Part shown: in pieces, positions 29,847 through 38,013 of the stretch
Position numbering within the stretch: position 1 is the first letter of the stretch
How the letters are laid out: each line of letters begins with the position of its first letter
DNA from: Paracoccus denitrificans
GTDB lineage: Bacteria > Pseudomonadota > Alphaproteobacteria > Rhodobacterales > Rhodobacteraceae
Assembly (NCBI RefSeq): GCF_900100045.1
Contig: NZ_FNEA01000027.1
Span: 1 to 54,453 of the forward strand
Length of the DNA stretch: 54,453 bases
Reading direction: 5' to 3'
Program-made: the position numbers and the translations under genes
The notes under the pieces: model-generated
Databases searched by the model: none
What the model was told of the DNA's origin: nothing
The model's input: only the letters and a program-made list of their open reading frames with translations

Positions 29847-32033
29847 TCAGCCGCGGCGGCGCGACCGTTTGTTGCCGCCGCGCTGTCCGGCCCGCCCCGC
29901 GGTCGAGCGTCCCGATGACTTGACCGCCGCCTCGGCCGCCTCCTCGATGGCGGATTGCCGGGCCAGCGGGTCGTCGGCGATCGCCAGTTCGACCGCCTCC
30001 AGCCGCTTCACCTCGTCGCGCAGCCGCGCGGCCTCCTCGAATTCCAGGTTCTCGGCCGCCTTGCGCATCTGCGCCCGCAGCGCGTCCAAATGCGCCGCCA
30101 GGTTGGCGCCGACCATCGGTTTCTCGACCCGGGTGGTGATGCGCGCCTGATCGGTATCGCCTTGCCACAGCCCGGCCAGCACGTCCTCGACATTCTTGCG
30201 CACGGTCTGCGGCGTGATGCCGTGCGCTTCGTTATAGGCGACCTGCTTCTGGCGCCGGCGCTCGGTCTCGGCCATGGCGCGCTCCATGCTGCCGGTGATG
30301 CGGTCGGCATACATGATGACGCGGCCGTCGGCGTTCCGCGCCGCCCGGCCGATGGTCTGGATCAGTGATGTTTCCGAGCGCAGGAAGCCCTCCTTGTCGG
30401 CATCGAGGATCGCCACCAGCCCGCATTCGGGGATGTCCAGCCCCTCGCGCAGCAGGTTGATGCCCACCAGAACGTCGAAGGCCCCCAGCCGCAGGTCGCG
30501 CAGGATCTCGATGCGCTCGATGGTGTCGATGTCGCTGTGCATGTAGCGCACGCGGATGCCCTGTTCGTGCAGGTATTCGGTCAGGTCCTCGGCCATGCGC
30601 TTGGTCAGGGTGGTGACCAGCGTGCGCATGCCGGCGGCGGCGACCTTGCGCACCTCGTCCAAGAGGTCGTCCACCTGCATCTCGACCGGGCGGATCTCGA
30701 CCTGCGGGTCCAGCAGGCCCGTGGGGCGGATGACCTGTTCGGTGAAGACGCCGCCGGTCTGGTCCAGCTCCCATTGCGCAGGCGTGGCGCTGACAAAGAC
30801 CGATTGCGGGCGCATCGCGTCCCATTCCTCGAATTTCAGCGGCCGGTTGTCCATGCAGCTGGGCAGGCGGAAGCCATGCTCGGCCAGCGTGAACTTGCGC
30901 CGGAAGTCGCCGCGATACATGCCGCCGATCTGCGGCACGCTGACATGGGATTCGTCGGCAAAGACGATGGCATTGTCGGGGATGAACTCGAACAGCGTCG
31001 GCGGCGGCTCGCCGGGCGCCCGGCCGGTCAGATAGCGGGAATAGTTCTCGATCCCGTTGCAAACTCCAGTAGCTTCAAGCATTTCCAGGTCGAAGTTCGT
31101 GCGCTGTTCAAGCCGCTGCGCCTCCAGCAGCTTGCCCTCGTCGGCAAGTTGCTTCAGCCGTGTCTGAAGTTCTGTCCGTATCCCCTTGATTGCCTGCTGC
31201 AAAGTCGGCCGCGGAGTGACGTAGTGGCTGTTGGCATAGATGCGGATCTGCTTGAAGCTGTCGGTCTTGGCGCCGGTCAGCGGATCGAATTCGGTAATCG
31301 ATTCAAGTTCGTTTCCGAAGAAGTCAAAGCGCCAGGCCCGGTCTTCCAAGTGGGCCGGCCAGACCTCGACCAGATCGCCTCGCACGCGGAAGCCACCGCG
31401 CTGGAAGGCGGCGTCGAGGCGGCGATATTGCTGCGCCACCAGTTCTGCCAGGAATTCGCGCTGGTCGTAGAGCTGGCCGACCACCATGTCCTGCGTCATC
31501 GCCGAATAGGTCTCGACCGAGCCGATGCCGTAGATGCAGGAGACCGAGGCGACGATGATCACGTCGTCGCGTTCCAGCAGCGCCCGCGTGGCCGAGTGGC
31601 GCATCCGGTCGATGGCCTCGTTGATCTGCGATTCCTTCTCGATATAGGTGTCGGAACGCGCGACATAGGCTTCGGGCTGGTAGTAGTCGTAATAGCTGAC
31701 GAAATATTCCACGGCATTTTCGGGGAAGAAGCCCTTGAACTCGCCGTATAATTGCGCGGCCAGCGTCTTGTTGGGCGCCAGGATGATCGCCGGGCGCTGG
31801 GTTTGCTCGATTACCTTGGCCATGGTGAAGGTCTTGCCGGTGCCGGTGGCGCCCAGCAGCACCTGGTCGCGTTCGCCCGCCCGCACGCCCTGCGACAGTT
31901 CGGCGATGGCGGTGGGCTGGTCGCCCGCCGGCTGGAACTCGGAACGCATGACGAAGCGCTTGCCGCCCTCGAGCTTGGGCCGGCTCACCTCGGGAAAGCG
32001 CGCGACGGGGGCGTTGGTGTTGTTGTGGCCCAT
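29847..32033 (-). CDS. uvrB: Excinuclease ABC subunit B
   Basis: A 728-residue UvrB, the damage-verifying helicase-like subunit of nucleotide excision repair. Walker A is LLGATGTGKTFTMAKV; the damage-probing beta-hairpin region is FVSYYDYYQPEAYVARSD; helicase motifs include FADESHVS, SATPAQWEL, LVTTLTKRMAEDLTEYL and QTIGRAARNADGRVIMYAD. The C-terminal UVR domain (RAQMRKAAENLEFEEAARLRDE) binds UvrC, and a basic tail RGGNKRSRRRG ends it. Start at 32033 with AAAGGTG upstream; a long open frame extends further but has no support. Codons between about 31060 and 31340 are visibly less GC-biased than the rest of the gene. Confidence 0.97.
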   Translation of the reverse strand: MGHNNTNAPVARFPEVSRPKLEGGKRFVMRSEFQPAGDQPTAIAELSQGVRAGERDQVLLGATGTGKTFTMAKVIEQTQRPAIILAPNKTLAAQLYGEFKGFFPENAVEYFVSYYDYYQPEAYVARSDTYIEKESQINEAIDRMRHSATRALLERDDVIIVASVSCIYGIGSVETYSAMTQDMVVGQLYDQREFLAELVAQQYRRLDAAFQRGGFRVRGDLVEVWPAHLEDRAWRFDFFGNELESITEFDPLTGAKTDSFKQIRIYANSHYVTPRPTLQQAIKGIRTELQTRLKQLADEGKLLEAQRLEQRTNFDLEMLEATGVCNGIENYSRYLTGRAPGEPPPTLFEFIPDNAIVFADESHVSVPQIGGMYRGDFRRKFTLAEHGFRLPSCMDNRPLKFEEWDAMRPQSVFVSATPAQWELDQTGGVFTEQVIRPTGLLDPQVEIRPVEMQVDDLLDEVRKVAAAGMRTLVTTLTKRMAEDLTEYLHEQGIRVRYMHSDIDTIERIEILRDLRLGAFDVLVGINLLREGLDIPECGLVAILDADKEGFLRSETSLIQTIGRAARNADGRVIMYADRITGSMERAMAETERRRQKQVAYNEAHGITPQTVRKNVEDVLAGLWQGDTDQARITTRVEKPMVGANLAAHLDALRAQMRKAAENLEFEEAARLRDEVKRLEAVELAIADDPLARQSAIEEAAEAAVKSSGRSTAGRAGQRGGNKRSRRRG

Positions 32034-32190
32034 GGTTTCACCTTTGTTCCTGCCTGGGTCAATCTGGCGCATTCGCGCCCCAATGCAAGCCCGGCGCGGG
32101 AAAATGGGCCATGCGGGGGCGGCAATCCGGCCGGAATGGCGGGAAATCGCGCGACGTGCATCTTGATCGCCCGGCCGGCATCGGGGATAA

Positions 32191-32532
<342 letters not shown>

Positions 32533-32576
32533 GCCAGCGCACCGCCGCACCCGGCACGGCATTTCTCGATCCTTCC

Positions 32577-32603
32577 AAGGGCCGGCGATTGCCGGCCTTG
32601 TCT
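32577..32603 (+). terminator. Intrinsic terminator after the NDUFS4-like gene
   Basis: GGCCGGC-GATT-GCCGGCC is a perfect seven-pair stem with a four-base loop, flanked by AAG/CTT pairs and followed by TTGTCTTGT. It stands 45 bases after the stop codon. Confidence 0.8.
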
Positions 32604-32690
32604 TGTCGCGCAAGGCGGCGTTACAGGTCGGGCGGCCCGGCATCGAGGAAAGCGCATTTCCCCGCAAATCTTTGCAAATATTTGGTGAAA

Positions 32691-32780
32691 TGGCGGAAGC
32701 GGTGGGATTCGAACCCACGGTGGGGTCTCCCCCACGCTGGTTTTCAAGACCAGAGCCTTAAACCACTCGGCCACGCTTCC
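32691..32780 (-). tRNA. tRNA-Ser(UGA)
   Basis: On the minus strand the sequence folds as a class II tRNA: acceptor GGAAGCG (5') with CGCTTCC (3'), discriminator G, and an encoded CCA end. The anticodon arm CTGGT-CTTGAAA-ACCAG gives anticodon TGA. The long variable arm (GTGGGGGAGACCCCAC) is typical of tRNA-Ser, and GGTTCGAATCC is the T-loop. It reads UCA and related serine codons. Confidence 0.97.
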
Positions 32781-32825
32781 AGCCGGGTCGGGATAGGCCG
32801 GCGTGCAGGGCGAGGCAAGGGGAAA

Positions 32826-34166
32826 CTAGCCGCGCCGTGCAACCGGCGGGGCGGCGGCCGGCAGCCGCAGCCCGGCACAAAGCCCGCCCAGGTCCGAGCC
32901 CTCCAGCACCAGTGCCCCACCATGCAGCGCGGCCAGATCGGCGACGATGGCAAGGCCGAGGCCGGTGCCCGGAGGGCCGGTCTCGTCAAGCCGTGCGCCG
33001 CGGGTCAGGGCGCGCGCGTGATCCTCGTCCGACATGCCCGGGCCGTCGTCCTCGATCAGGATGCGTAACTGGTCGCCCTGGAGCAGGACGGTGATGCGGA
33101 CCCGGTCCTTGGCCCATTTCACCGCGTTCTCGACCAGGTTGCCGATCATTTCCTCAAGATCCTGCCGCTCACCGGCAAAGGCGGGGTCGGCATCGGCCCG
33201 GATCTCGGCCCGCAGGCCCGAATCGCGGATCGGACCGCCCAGCACCAGAAGGATGTCCTGGATCACCGGCGCGACCGGCGTGCGCTGGCCCAGCAGCCGC
33301 GGCGCGGCCGAACTGCGGGCGCGCCGCAGGTGCCAGCCGATCTGGCGGTCCATGCGCGCGATCAGCCCATGGCCCGGATGCTCGGACGGCAGCGCATTGT
33401 CCAGCGCCGCCAGCGGCGTCTTGAGCGAATGCGCCAGATTGCCGACATGTTCGCGTGCGCGCGCCAGCACGGCGCGGTTCTGTTCCAGGAGCGCGTTGAT
33501 CTCGGTGGCGACGGGGCGCAGCTCGGCCACGGCGGGCAGGGGCAGCGCCTCGGCCTGGCCCGAGCGGATGCGGCGCAGGTCGCGGCCCAGCCGGTCGAGG
33601 CTTTGCAGCCCCGCCACGACCTGCAGCACGCTTGCCGCCGCCAGGGCCAGCCCCAGCACGGCAAGCGAGACCGCCAGCGGCCGGCGCAGCCGCGCCATGG
33701 CGGCGTCGATCTCGGCCCGGGGGGCGGTCACGGTCACGGCCAGCGCCGAGGCGGAATCGGGCAGGGTGAAGGCGTGGCGCGCAACCCGCAGCGGCTCTCC
33801 CGCCGGGCCAAGGCCGGGGCCACCCTGGAAATCCGCCTCGGGCGGGTTCAGCACGTTGTCGAAAAGCGAGGGCGATTTCGCCATCACCTGGCCGTCCTGC
33901 GTCAACTGCCAGAACCAGCCCGAAAGCGGCATCTGGAAACGCGGATCGGCCGGGCCGGGACCGGCGGCCAGCCTGCCCTCGGCGTCGATGGTGGCCCCGG
34001 CGATCAGCGCATCGGCCACCGCCTCGGTCTCGGCGTCGAAGCGGCCGGTGATGAAATCCTCGAGGATCGCGGCGATGGCCAGGTAGCCGCCGACCAGCGC
34101 CACGCCGGTCAGCAGCGCCGCCAGCGCGATCAGCCGCGCGCGGATCGAATCGCGCGGCAGGATCAA
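32826..34166 (-). CDS. feuQ: Sensor histidine kinase, FeuQ/PhoQ-like
   Basis: A 446-residue membrane sensor kinase. An N-terminal helix (LIALAALLTGVALVGGYLAIAAI), a periplasmic sensor domain of about 130 residues, a second helix (LAVSLAVLGLALAAASVLQVV), HAMP-like linker, H-box VGNLAHSLKTPLAALDNAL with the phosphorylated His, N-box IGNLVENAVKWAK, and G boxes EDDGPGMSDED and GTGLGLAIVADLA. The H-box wording is that of the PhoQ/FeuQ group. No ATG is available; a TTG at 34166 overlapping the regulator stop (TTGA) gives MILPRDSIRA just before the first helix. Third gene of the operon PepSY-like protein, regulator, kinase. The name rests on group resemblance and on the nearby glucan genes. Confidence 0.8.
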   Translation of the reverse strand: MILPRDSIRARLIALAALLTGVALVGGYLAIAAILEDFITGRFDAETEAVADALIAGATIDAEGRLAAGPGPADPRFQMPLSGWFWQLTQDGQVMAKSPSLFDNVLNPPEADFQGGPGLGPAGEPLRVARHAFTLPDSASALAVTVTAPRAEIDAAMARLRRPLAVSLAVLGLALAAASVLQVVAGLQSLDRLGRDLRRIRSGQAEALPLPAVAELRPVATEINALLEQNRAVLARAREHVGNLAHSLKTPLAALDNALPSEHPGHGLIARMDRQIGWHLRRARSSAAPRLLGQRTPVAPVIQDILLVLGGPIRDSGLRAEIRADADPAFAGERQDLEEMIGNLVENAVKWAKDRVRITVLLQGDQLRILIEDDGPGMSDEDHARALTRGARLDETGPPGTGLGLAIVADLAALHGGALVLEGSDLGGLCAGLRLPAAAPPVARRG

Positions 34167-34825
34167 GCCGCGGTCCTCAGCACATAGCCCTCGCCGCGCC
34201 GGGTCTCGATCAGGCCGTCGCCGATCTTCTTGCGCAGCCGGCCGATCACCACCTCGATGGACTTGAAATCGCGGTCGGCGGCGGAATCGTAAAGGTGGTC
34301 CGACAGTTCGCTGCGGCTGACCACGCGGTTCTGGTGATGGATCAGATAGGCGAGGATGCGGGTCTCGAACGCCGTCAGCTTCAGCGCCAGCCCGTTGCGG
34401 GTGATGACGCCCAGCTGAGTGTCGAGCCGCAGCGGCCCGGCCTTGATCACCGCCTGGGCATGGCCGGCGGCGCGGCGGAGCAGCGTCTGCGCGCGGATCA
34501 CCACCTCTTCCAGGCGGAAGGGCTTGACGGCGTAGTCGTCGGCGCCGGCGCGAAAGCCCGCCACCTTGTCGGTCCAGTCGCCCCGCGCGGTCAGGATCAG
34601 CACCGGCATGGTCACGCCGCCCTCGCGCCAACGCGTCAGCACCTCGATCCCCGGCAGGCCGGGCAGGCCCAGGTCCAGGATCGCCAGGTCGTATGCCTCG
34701 GTCGAGCCGAGGAATTCGCCCTGCGTGCCGTCGGCGGCAATGTCGCAGGCAAAGCCGCCGTCGCGCATGGCGGCGGCAAGCTGGGTGGACAGCATCGGAT
34801 CATCCTCGACGATCAGGCATTTCAT
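34163..34825 (-). CDS. feuP: OmpR-family response regulator, FeuP/PhoP-like
   Basis: A 220-residue two-domain regulator. The receiver has the acidic pair EDD (7-9), phosphoacceptor Asp in LAILDLGLPGLPG and Lys in DDYAVKPFRLEE; the C-terminal winged helix has LTAFETRILAYLIHHQNRVV, DFKSIEVVIGRLRKKIG and RRGEGYVL. It overlaps the upstream gene by four bases and the kinase gene by four. In Sinorhizobium the related FeuP-FeuQ pair controls export of cyclic glucan; here opgGHC, which make periplasmic glucans, lie 1.6 kb away, which supports a similar envelope or osmotic role. A symmetrical set of repeats at 35244-35281 is its likely operator. Confidence 0.85.
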   Translation of the reverse strand: MKCLIVEDDPMLSTQLAAAMRDGGFACDIAADGTQGEFLGSTEAYDLAILDLGLPGLPGIEVLTRWREGGVTMPVLILTARGDWTDKVAGFRAGADDYAVKPFRLEEVVIRAQTLLRRAAGHAQAVIKAGPLRLDTQLGVITRNGLALKLTAFETRILAYLIHHQNRVVSRSELSDHLYDSAADRDFKSIEVVIGRLRKKIGDGLIETRRGEGYVLRTAA

Positions 34826-35220
34826 GGCTTGGGCCCCTTTCGGCGGGCATCGGTCAGCCCCGCGCCCGCCACTTCCAGAAAATCGCCGCTATGCGCGTCC
34901 AGCCGGATCAGCAGCACGTCGCGCCTTGGCGTCAGCAGGCGCAACTCATGCACCAGCACCACGCCGCGCGTGCGTTCCTCGGGGGTGGGCGGCACGATGC
35001 GCGCCGCGATCAGCCGGCCGCGAAACCGTTCGCCGACGATCTCGGCGGCGCGATTGAGCGGCAGGATGCGGAAATCGCGGCGCTGGAGGCTTTCGAACTC
35101 GGGTGCCCAGTCCTCGGGCCTGGGCGGGGCGTGATCGTGGCCGCGGTCGTCGCCCGATGCGGGCAGCGCCAGCGCAAGCGCGGCAAGAAGCGGCAGGGAT
35201 ATGATGCGCAGGCGGTTCAT
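34822..35220 (-). CDS. Secreted PepSY-like small protein
   Basis: A 132-residue protein with signal peptide (MNRLRIISLPLLAALALALPASG), a His/Asp patch DDRGHDH, and a PepSY-like body (FRILPLNRAAEIVGERFRGRLIAARI, RRDVLLIRLDAHSGDFLEVAG). PepSY proteins in two-component operons often modulate the sensor in the periplasm. ATG 35220 directly precedes the signal peptide; the frame opening at 35247 has no role. First gene of the operon with the regulator and kinase, overlapping by ATGA. Confidence 0.75.
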   Translation of the reverse strand: MNRLRIISLPLLAALALALPASGDDRGHDHAPPRPEDWAPEFESLQRRDFRILPLNRAAEIVGERFRGRLIAARIVPPTPEERTRGVVLVHELRLLTPRRDVLLIRLDAHSGDFLEVAGAGLTDARRKGPKP

Positions 35221-35243
35221 CGGCCCTATGTAATGGGGGAAAT

Positions 35244-35281
35244 CCAAACGAAAGCCAAACGGGTCGTTGGTCTTTGGTTGG
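35244..35281. promoter_or_regulatory. Symmetrical 11-bp-phased repeats: probable response-regulator operator
   Basis: CCAA occurs at 35244 and 35255 (within CCAAACG and CCAAACGG), and its complement TTGG at 35267 and 35278. Each pair is 11 bases apart, one helical turn, as in tandem half-sites for OmpR-family dimers, and the two pairs are mirror images across the divergent promoter of the PepSY-regulator-kinase operon and the secreted gene at 35350. Confidence 0.6.
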
Positions 35282-35349
35282 CCAGAGGGGGGCTATCACC
35301 CGATTCGTCCGGGGCCGCAGAAGACGCCCCGATAAGGAAGGAACCAGAG

Positions 35350-36228
35350 ATGAGCAGAAAACTCTCGACCTCGATCGCGCTTTCGGCACTGCTGGCGGTG
35401 CTGGGGGCCCCGGTGCTTGCGCAAGACACGCCCGCCGCCCCGCCGCCCGCGGCCGAGGCCCCGGCGCCGGTCGTGCTGCCCCAGGCATTGCAGGATGCGG
35501 GGCTGAGCGATGTGACCAGCAAGCGCGGTCCGCGCGGCGCGACCCGGATCGAGGGCAAGCTGCCCGACGGCACGCAGATCGACGCCATGCTGGACGCCAA
35601 GGGCCAGTTGCGCGGCCTGCGTGCCCGGGGCGATGCGGCGCTGCCGCAGGCGCTTATCGACCAGTTGGTGCCGCAGGCCGTGCGCGACAGCGCGGTCTTT
35701 GGCGAGCTGGGCACGCTGAAGGCGGTGTTCACGGGCGAGCGCGGGGTGATGCTGGCCGGGCAGGATGCCGACGGAAACAAGCTGCGCGCCGCCTTTGCCC
35801 AGGACGGCACCCTGCTGCGCTTTGGCCGGGGCGATGCGGGGCGCGACGGTGAACGGCATGGCAAGCGCCAGGACGACCGCCGGGACAAGGGCTACCATCA
35901 CCGCGGCCACGACAAGCGCGACGGCCATCGCGGCTGGCACCACGGCCCGCGCGGGGACCGCAGTGGCGAGAAGGGCGCGCCGCCGCCCGCTGGCGCCGCG
36001 CCCGAGGCTCCCGCCGCGGATGCGCCGCAGCGCCAGGGTGCGCTGTCTCCGACGCGACTCGACCGGGGCGAGGTGCGCATGGCGCTGACCTCGGCCGGCT
36101 ACAGCCGTATCGGCGAGATCCTGCAGGACGGCCCGCGCGTCGTGGCGCAGGCGGTGAACCCCGAGGGCGAGCCCGTCGCGGTCGAACTGAACCCGAAGGG
36201 GCAGGTCATGCGGGAAATCAACCGCTAA
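35350..36228 (+). CDS. Secreted PepSY-like repeat protein with a His/Asp/Arg-rich linker
   Basis: A 292-residue periplasmic protein. The signal peptide (ALSALLAVLGAPVLAQ) is followed by a Pro/Ala spacer, then two PepSY-like units (ATRIEGKLPDGTQIDAMLDA near residue 65 and LKAVFTGERGVMLAGQDADG near 125), a highly charged stretch at about 158-205 rich in His, Arg, Asp and Gly, a Pro/Ala spacer and a third PepSY-like unit (RMALTSAGYSRIGEI to the end). The charged stretch could bind metal ions or anionic polymers. AAGGAAGG precedes the ATG. It is divergent from the two-component operon, so it may be a target or a periplasmic modulator of the kinase. No specific family name can be given. Confidence 0.8.
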   Translation: MSRKLSTSIALSALLAVLGAPVLAQDTPAAPPPAAEAPAPVVLPQALQDAGLSDVTSKRGPRGATRIEGKLPDGTQIDAMLDAKGQLRGLRARGDAALPQALIDQLVPQAVRDSAVFGELGTLKAVFTGERGVMLAGQDADGNKLRAAFAQDGTLLRFGRGDAGRDGERHGKRQDDRRDKGYHHRGHDKRDGHRGWHHGPRGDRSGEKGAPPPAGAAPEAPAADAPQRQGALSPTRLDRGEVRMALTSAGYSRIGEILQDGPRVVAQAVNPEGEPVAVELNPKGQVMREINR

Positions 36229-36247
36229 GGCAGGTTGCAGGCGGATC

Positions 36248-36284
36248 GGGCCGCGCGGGCTTTCCAGCCGGCGCGGCCCGTTTC
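36248..36284 (+). terminator. Intrinsic terminator after the PepSY-repeat gene
   Basis: GGGCCGCGC pairs with GCGCGGCCC (36248-36256 with 36271-36279); an inner GGCT-TTCC-AGCC closes the loop, and GTTTC follows. It separates this gene from the opg operon. Confidence 0.75.
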
Positions 36285-36414
36285 GGCGGAGCTTTTCGAT
36301 CAACTCTCGGCAAGAGCCTGCCTTCCGGCGCGAAAAGGCTTGCCTGATCCGCGCGGCAATGCGAAATCCCCTCGGAATTTCCGGGTTTTCTTGCCCGAAA
36401 CATGGGATCGATCG

Positions 36415-38013
36415 ATGCGTCGTCGCGAATTTGTCATCTCTGCCGGTGCGGCCATGTCGGCCGTCACCGCGCTGTCATCCTCGCTGGGGGCGGCCCTTGC
36501 GCAGGAGGGCCCCGAGGCCGAACCGGAACCGGCGGCCGAGCCGGAAGCGGCGGCCGAGCCGGCCGAGCAGCCCGCGCCCAAGCCCTTCGGCTTCGAGGAT
36601 GTGGCGGAGATGGCCAGGGAATTGGCCGCCAATGCCTATGAATATCGCGATGCCGAGCTGGTCGGCAGCTTCGCCAACCTGAGCTATGACCAGTATCGGG
36701 GAATCCGCTTCCGCCGCGACCGCGACCCATGGGCCGGCAGCCGCGATTTCGCGCTGGACCTGCTGCCGCCGGGCGCCATCTTCCACGAGCCGGTGGATAT
36801 CAGCCTGGTCGATGACGGCGTGGTCATTCCGGTCAGGTTCGACCCGCATATGTTCGATTTCAACCCGGCGCAGTTTCCCGACGGCGTCGATTACGAGACG
36901 CTGGGCAACATGGGCTGGTCGGGGTTCCGCCTGCGCGCGCCGCTGAACCGGCCCGACGTCATGGACGAGATCGCGGTCTTTCAGGGCGCGAGCTATTTCC
37001 GCGCCGTGGCCCGCGGCACGCTCTACGGGCTGTCGGCGCGCGGCCTGGCCATCGGCACCGGCAGCGCCGAGGGCGAGGAGTTCCCGCTGTTCCGCGGCTT
37101 CTGGATCCACAAGCCCGGGCCGCAGGATCGCTCGGTGCTGGTCCATGCGCTGCTGGACAGCCGCTCGGTCTCGGGCGCCTTCGAGTTCCGCATCACGCCG
37201 GGGGCCGAGACGGTGTTCGACACCCGCGTCGCGCTGTTCCCGCGCCAGGACATGCGCAATGCCGGCATCGCGCCGCTGACCTCGATGTATTGGTTCGGCC
37301 CCACCGATCGGTCGCGCGTGGACGATTACCGTCCCGCCGTGCATGACAGCGACGGGCTGCAGATGCTGACCGGGGGAGAGCAGCGGCTCTGGCGGGTGCT
37401 GTCGGGGCACAGCACCCTACAGGTCTCGGCTTTCATGGACAACGATCCGCTGGGATTCGGTCTGGCGCAGCGGGCCCGCGACTTCGAATCCTACAAGGAT
37501 GCCGAAGCGCGGTATGAAAAGCGCCCCTCGGCCTGGATCGCGCCGCAGGACAACTGGGGCAAGGGTACGGTGACGCTGGTCGAGATCCCGGTCGAGAACG
37601 AGTTCAACGACAATATCGTCTCGTTCTGGCAGCCGGCCGACACGCTGCTCAAGGGCAATCGCTACGATTTCAACTACATTCTGACCTTTGCGGCGGAAGT
37701 GCCTGACAGCGCACCGATTTCCCGTGTGATCGAGACCATGTCGGGCAGGGCGGTCAACAATGTCAACGCCCGCACCTATATCGTCGATTTCGACCTGGGC
37801 CTGTTCGGCTCGGACGATCCGGTGCCGCAGCTGCGTGCCTCGGCCGGTCGGATCGGGCACAGCTATCTGCTGCGCCTGCCGGAACAGGGCCGGATGCGGC
37901 TGGCTTTCGAATACCTGCCCGAAGGCGCCAAGCTGGCCGATCTGTCGGCGGTGCTCAACGGTCCGAATGGCCCGCTCAGCGAAACCTGGATCGCCCGCTG
38001 GACCCGAGAATGA
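36415..38013 (+). CDS. opgG: Periplasmic glucan biosynthesis protein OpgG (MdoG)
   Basis: A 532-residue periplasmic glucan-modifying protein. The N-terminus MRRREFVISAGAAMSAVTAL is a twin-arginine signal, ending near ALAQ, and a Glu/Pro/Ala-rich linker follows to residue 58. The OpgG domain has LSYDQYRGIRFRRD, FWIHKPGPQDRSVLVHALLD, PLTSMYWFGPTDR, the acidic active-site area SDGLQMLTGGEQRLWR and FNDNIVSFW, then a C-terminal Ig-like domain. It shapes osmoregulated periplasmic glucan made by OpgH. Tat export, shared with OpgD, is unusual for OpgG of enterobacteria. It overlaps opgH by four bases. Confidence 0.93.
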   Translation: MRRREFVISAGAAMSAVTALSSSLGAALAQEGPEAEPEPAAEPEAAAEPAEQPAPKPFGFEDVAEMARELAANAYEYRDAELVGSFANLSYDQYRGIRFRRDRDPWAGSRDFALDLLPPGAIFHEPVDISLVDDGVVIPVRFDPHMFDFNPAQFPDGVDYETLGNMGWSGFRLRAPLNRPDVMDEIAVFQGASYFRAVARGTLYGLSARGLAIGTGSAEGEEFPLFRGFWIHKPGPQDRSVLVHALLDSRSVSGAFEFRITPGAETVFDTRVALFPRQDMRNAGIAPLTSMYWFGPTDRSRVDDYRPAVHDSDGLQMLTGGEQRLWRVLSGHSTLQVSAFMDNDPLGFGLAQRARDFESYKDAEARYEKRPSAWIAPQDNWGKGTVTLVEIPVENEFNDNIVSFWQPADTLLKGNRYDFNYILTFAAEVPDSAPISRVIETMSGRAVNNVNARTYIVDFDLGLFGSDDPVPQLRASAGRIGHSYLLRLPEQGRMRLAFEYLPEGAKLADLSAVLNGPNGPLSETWIARWTRE

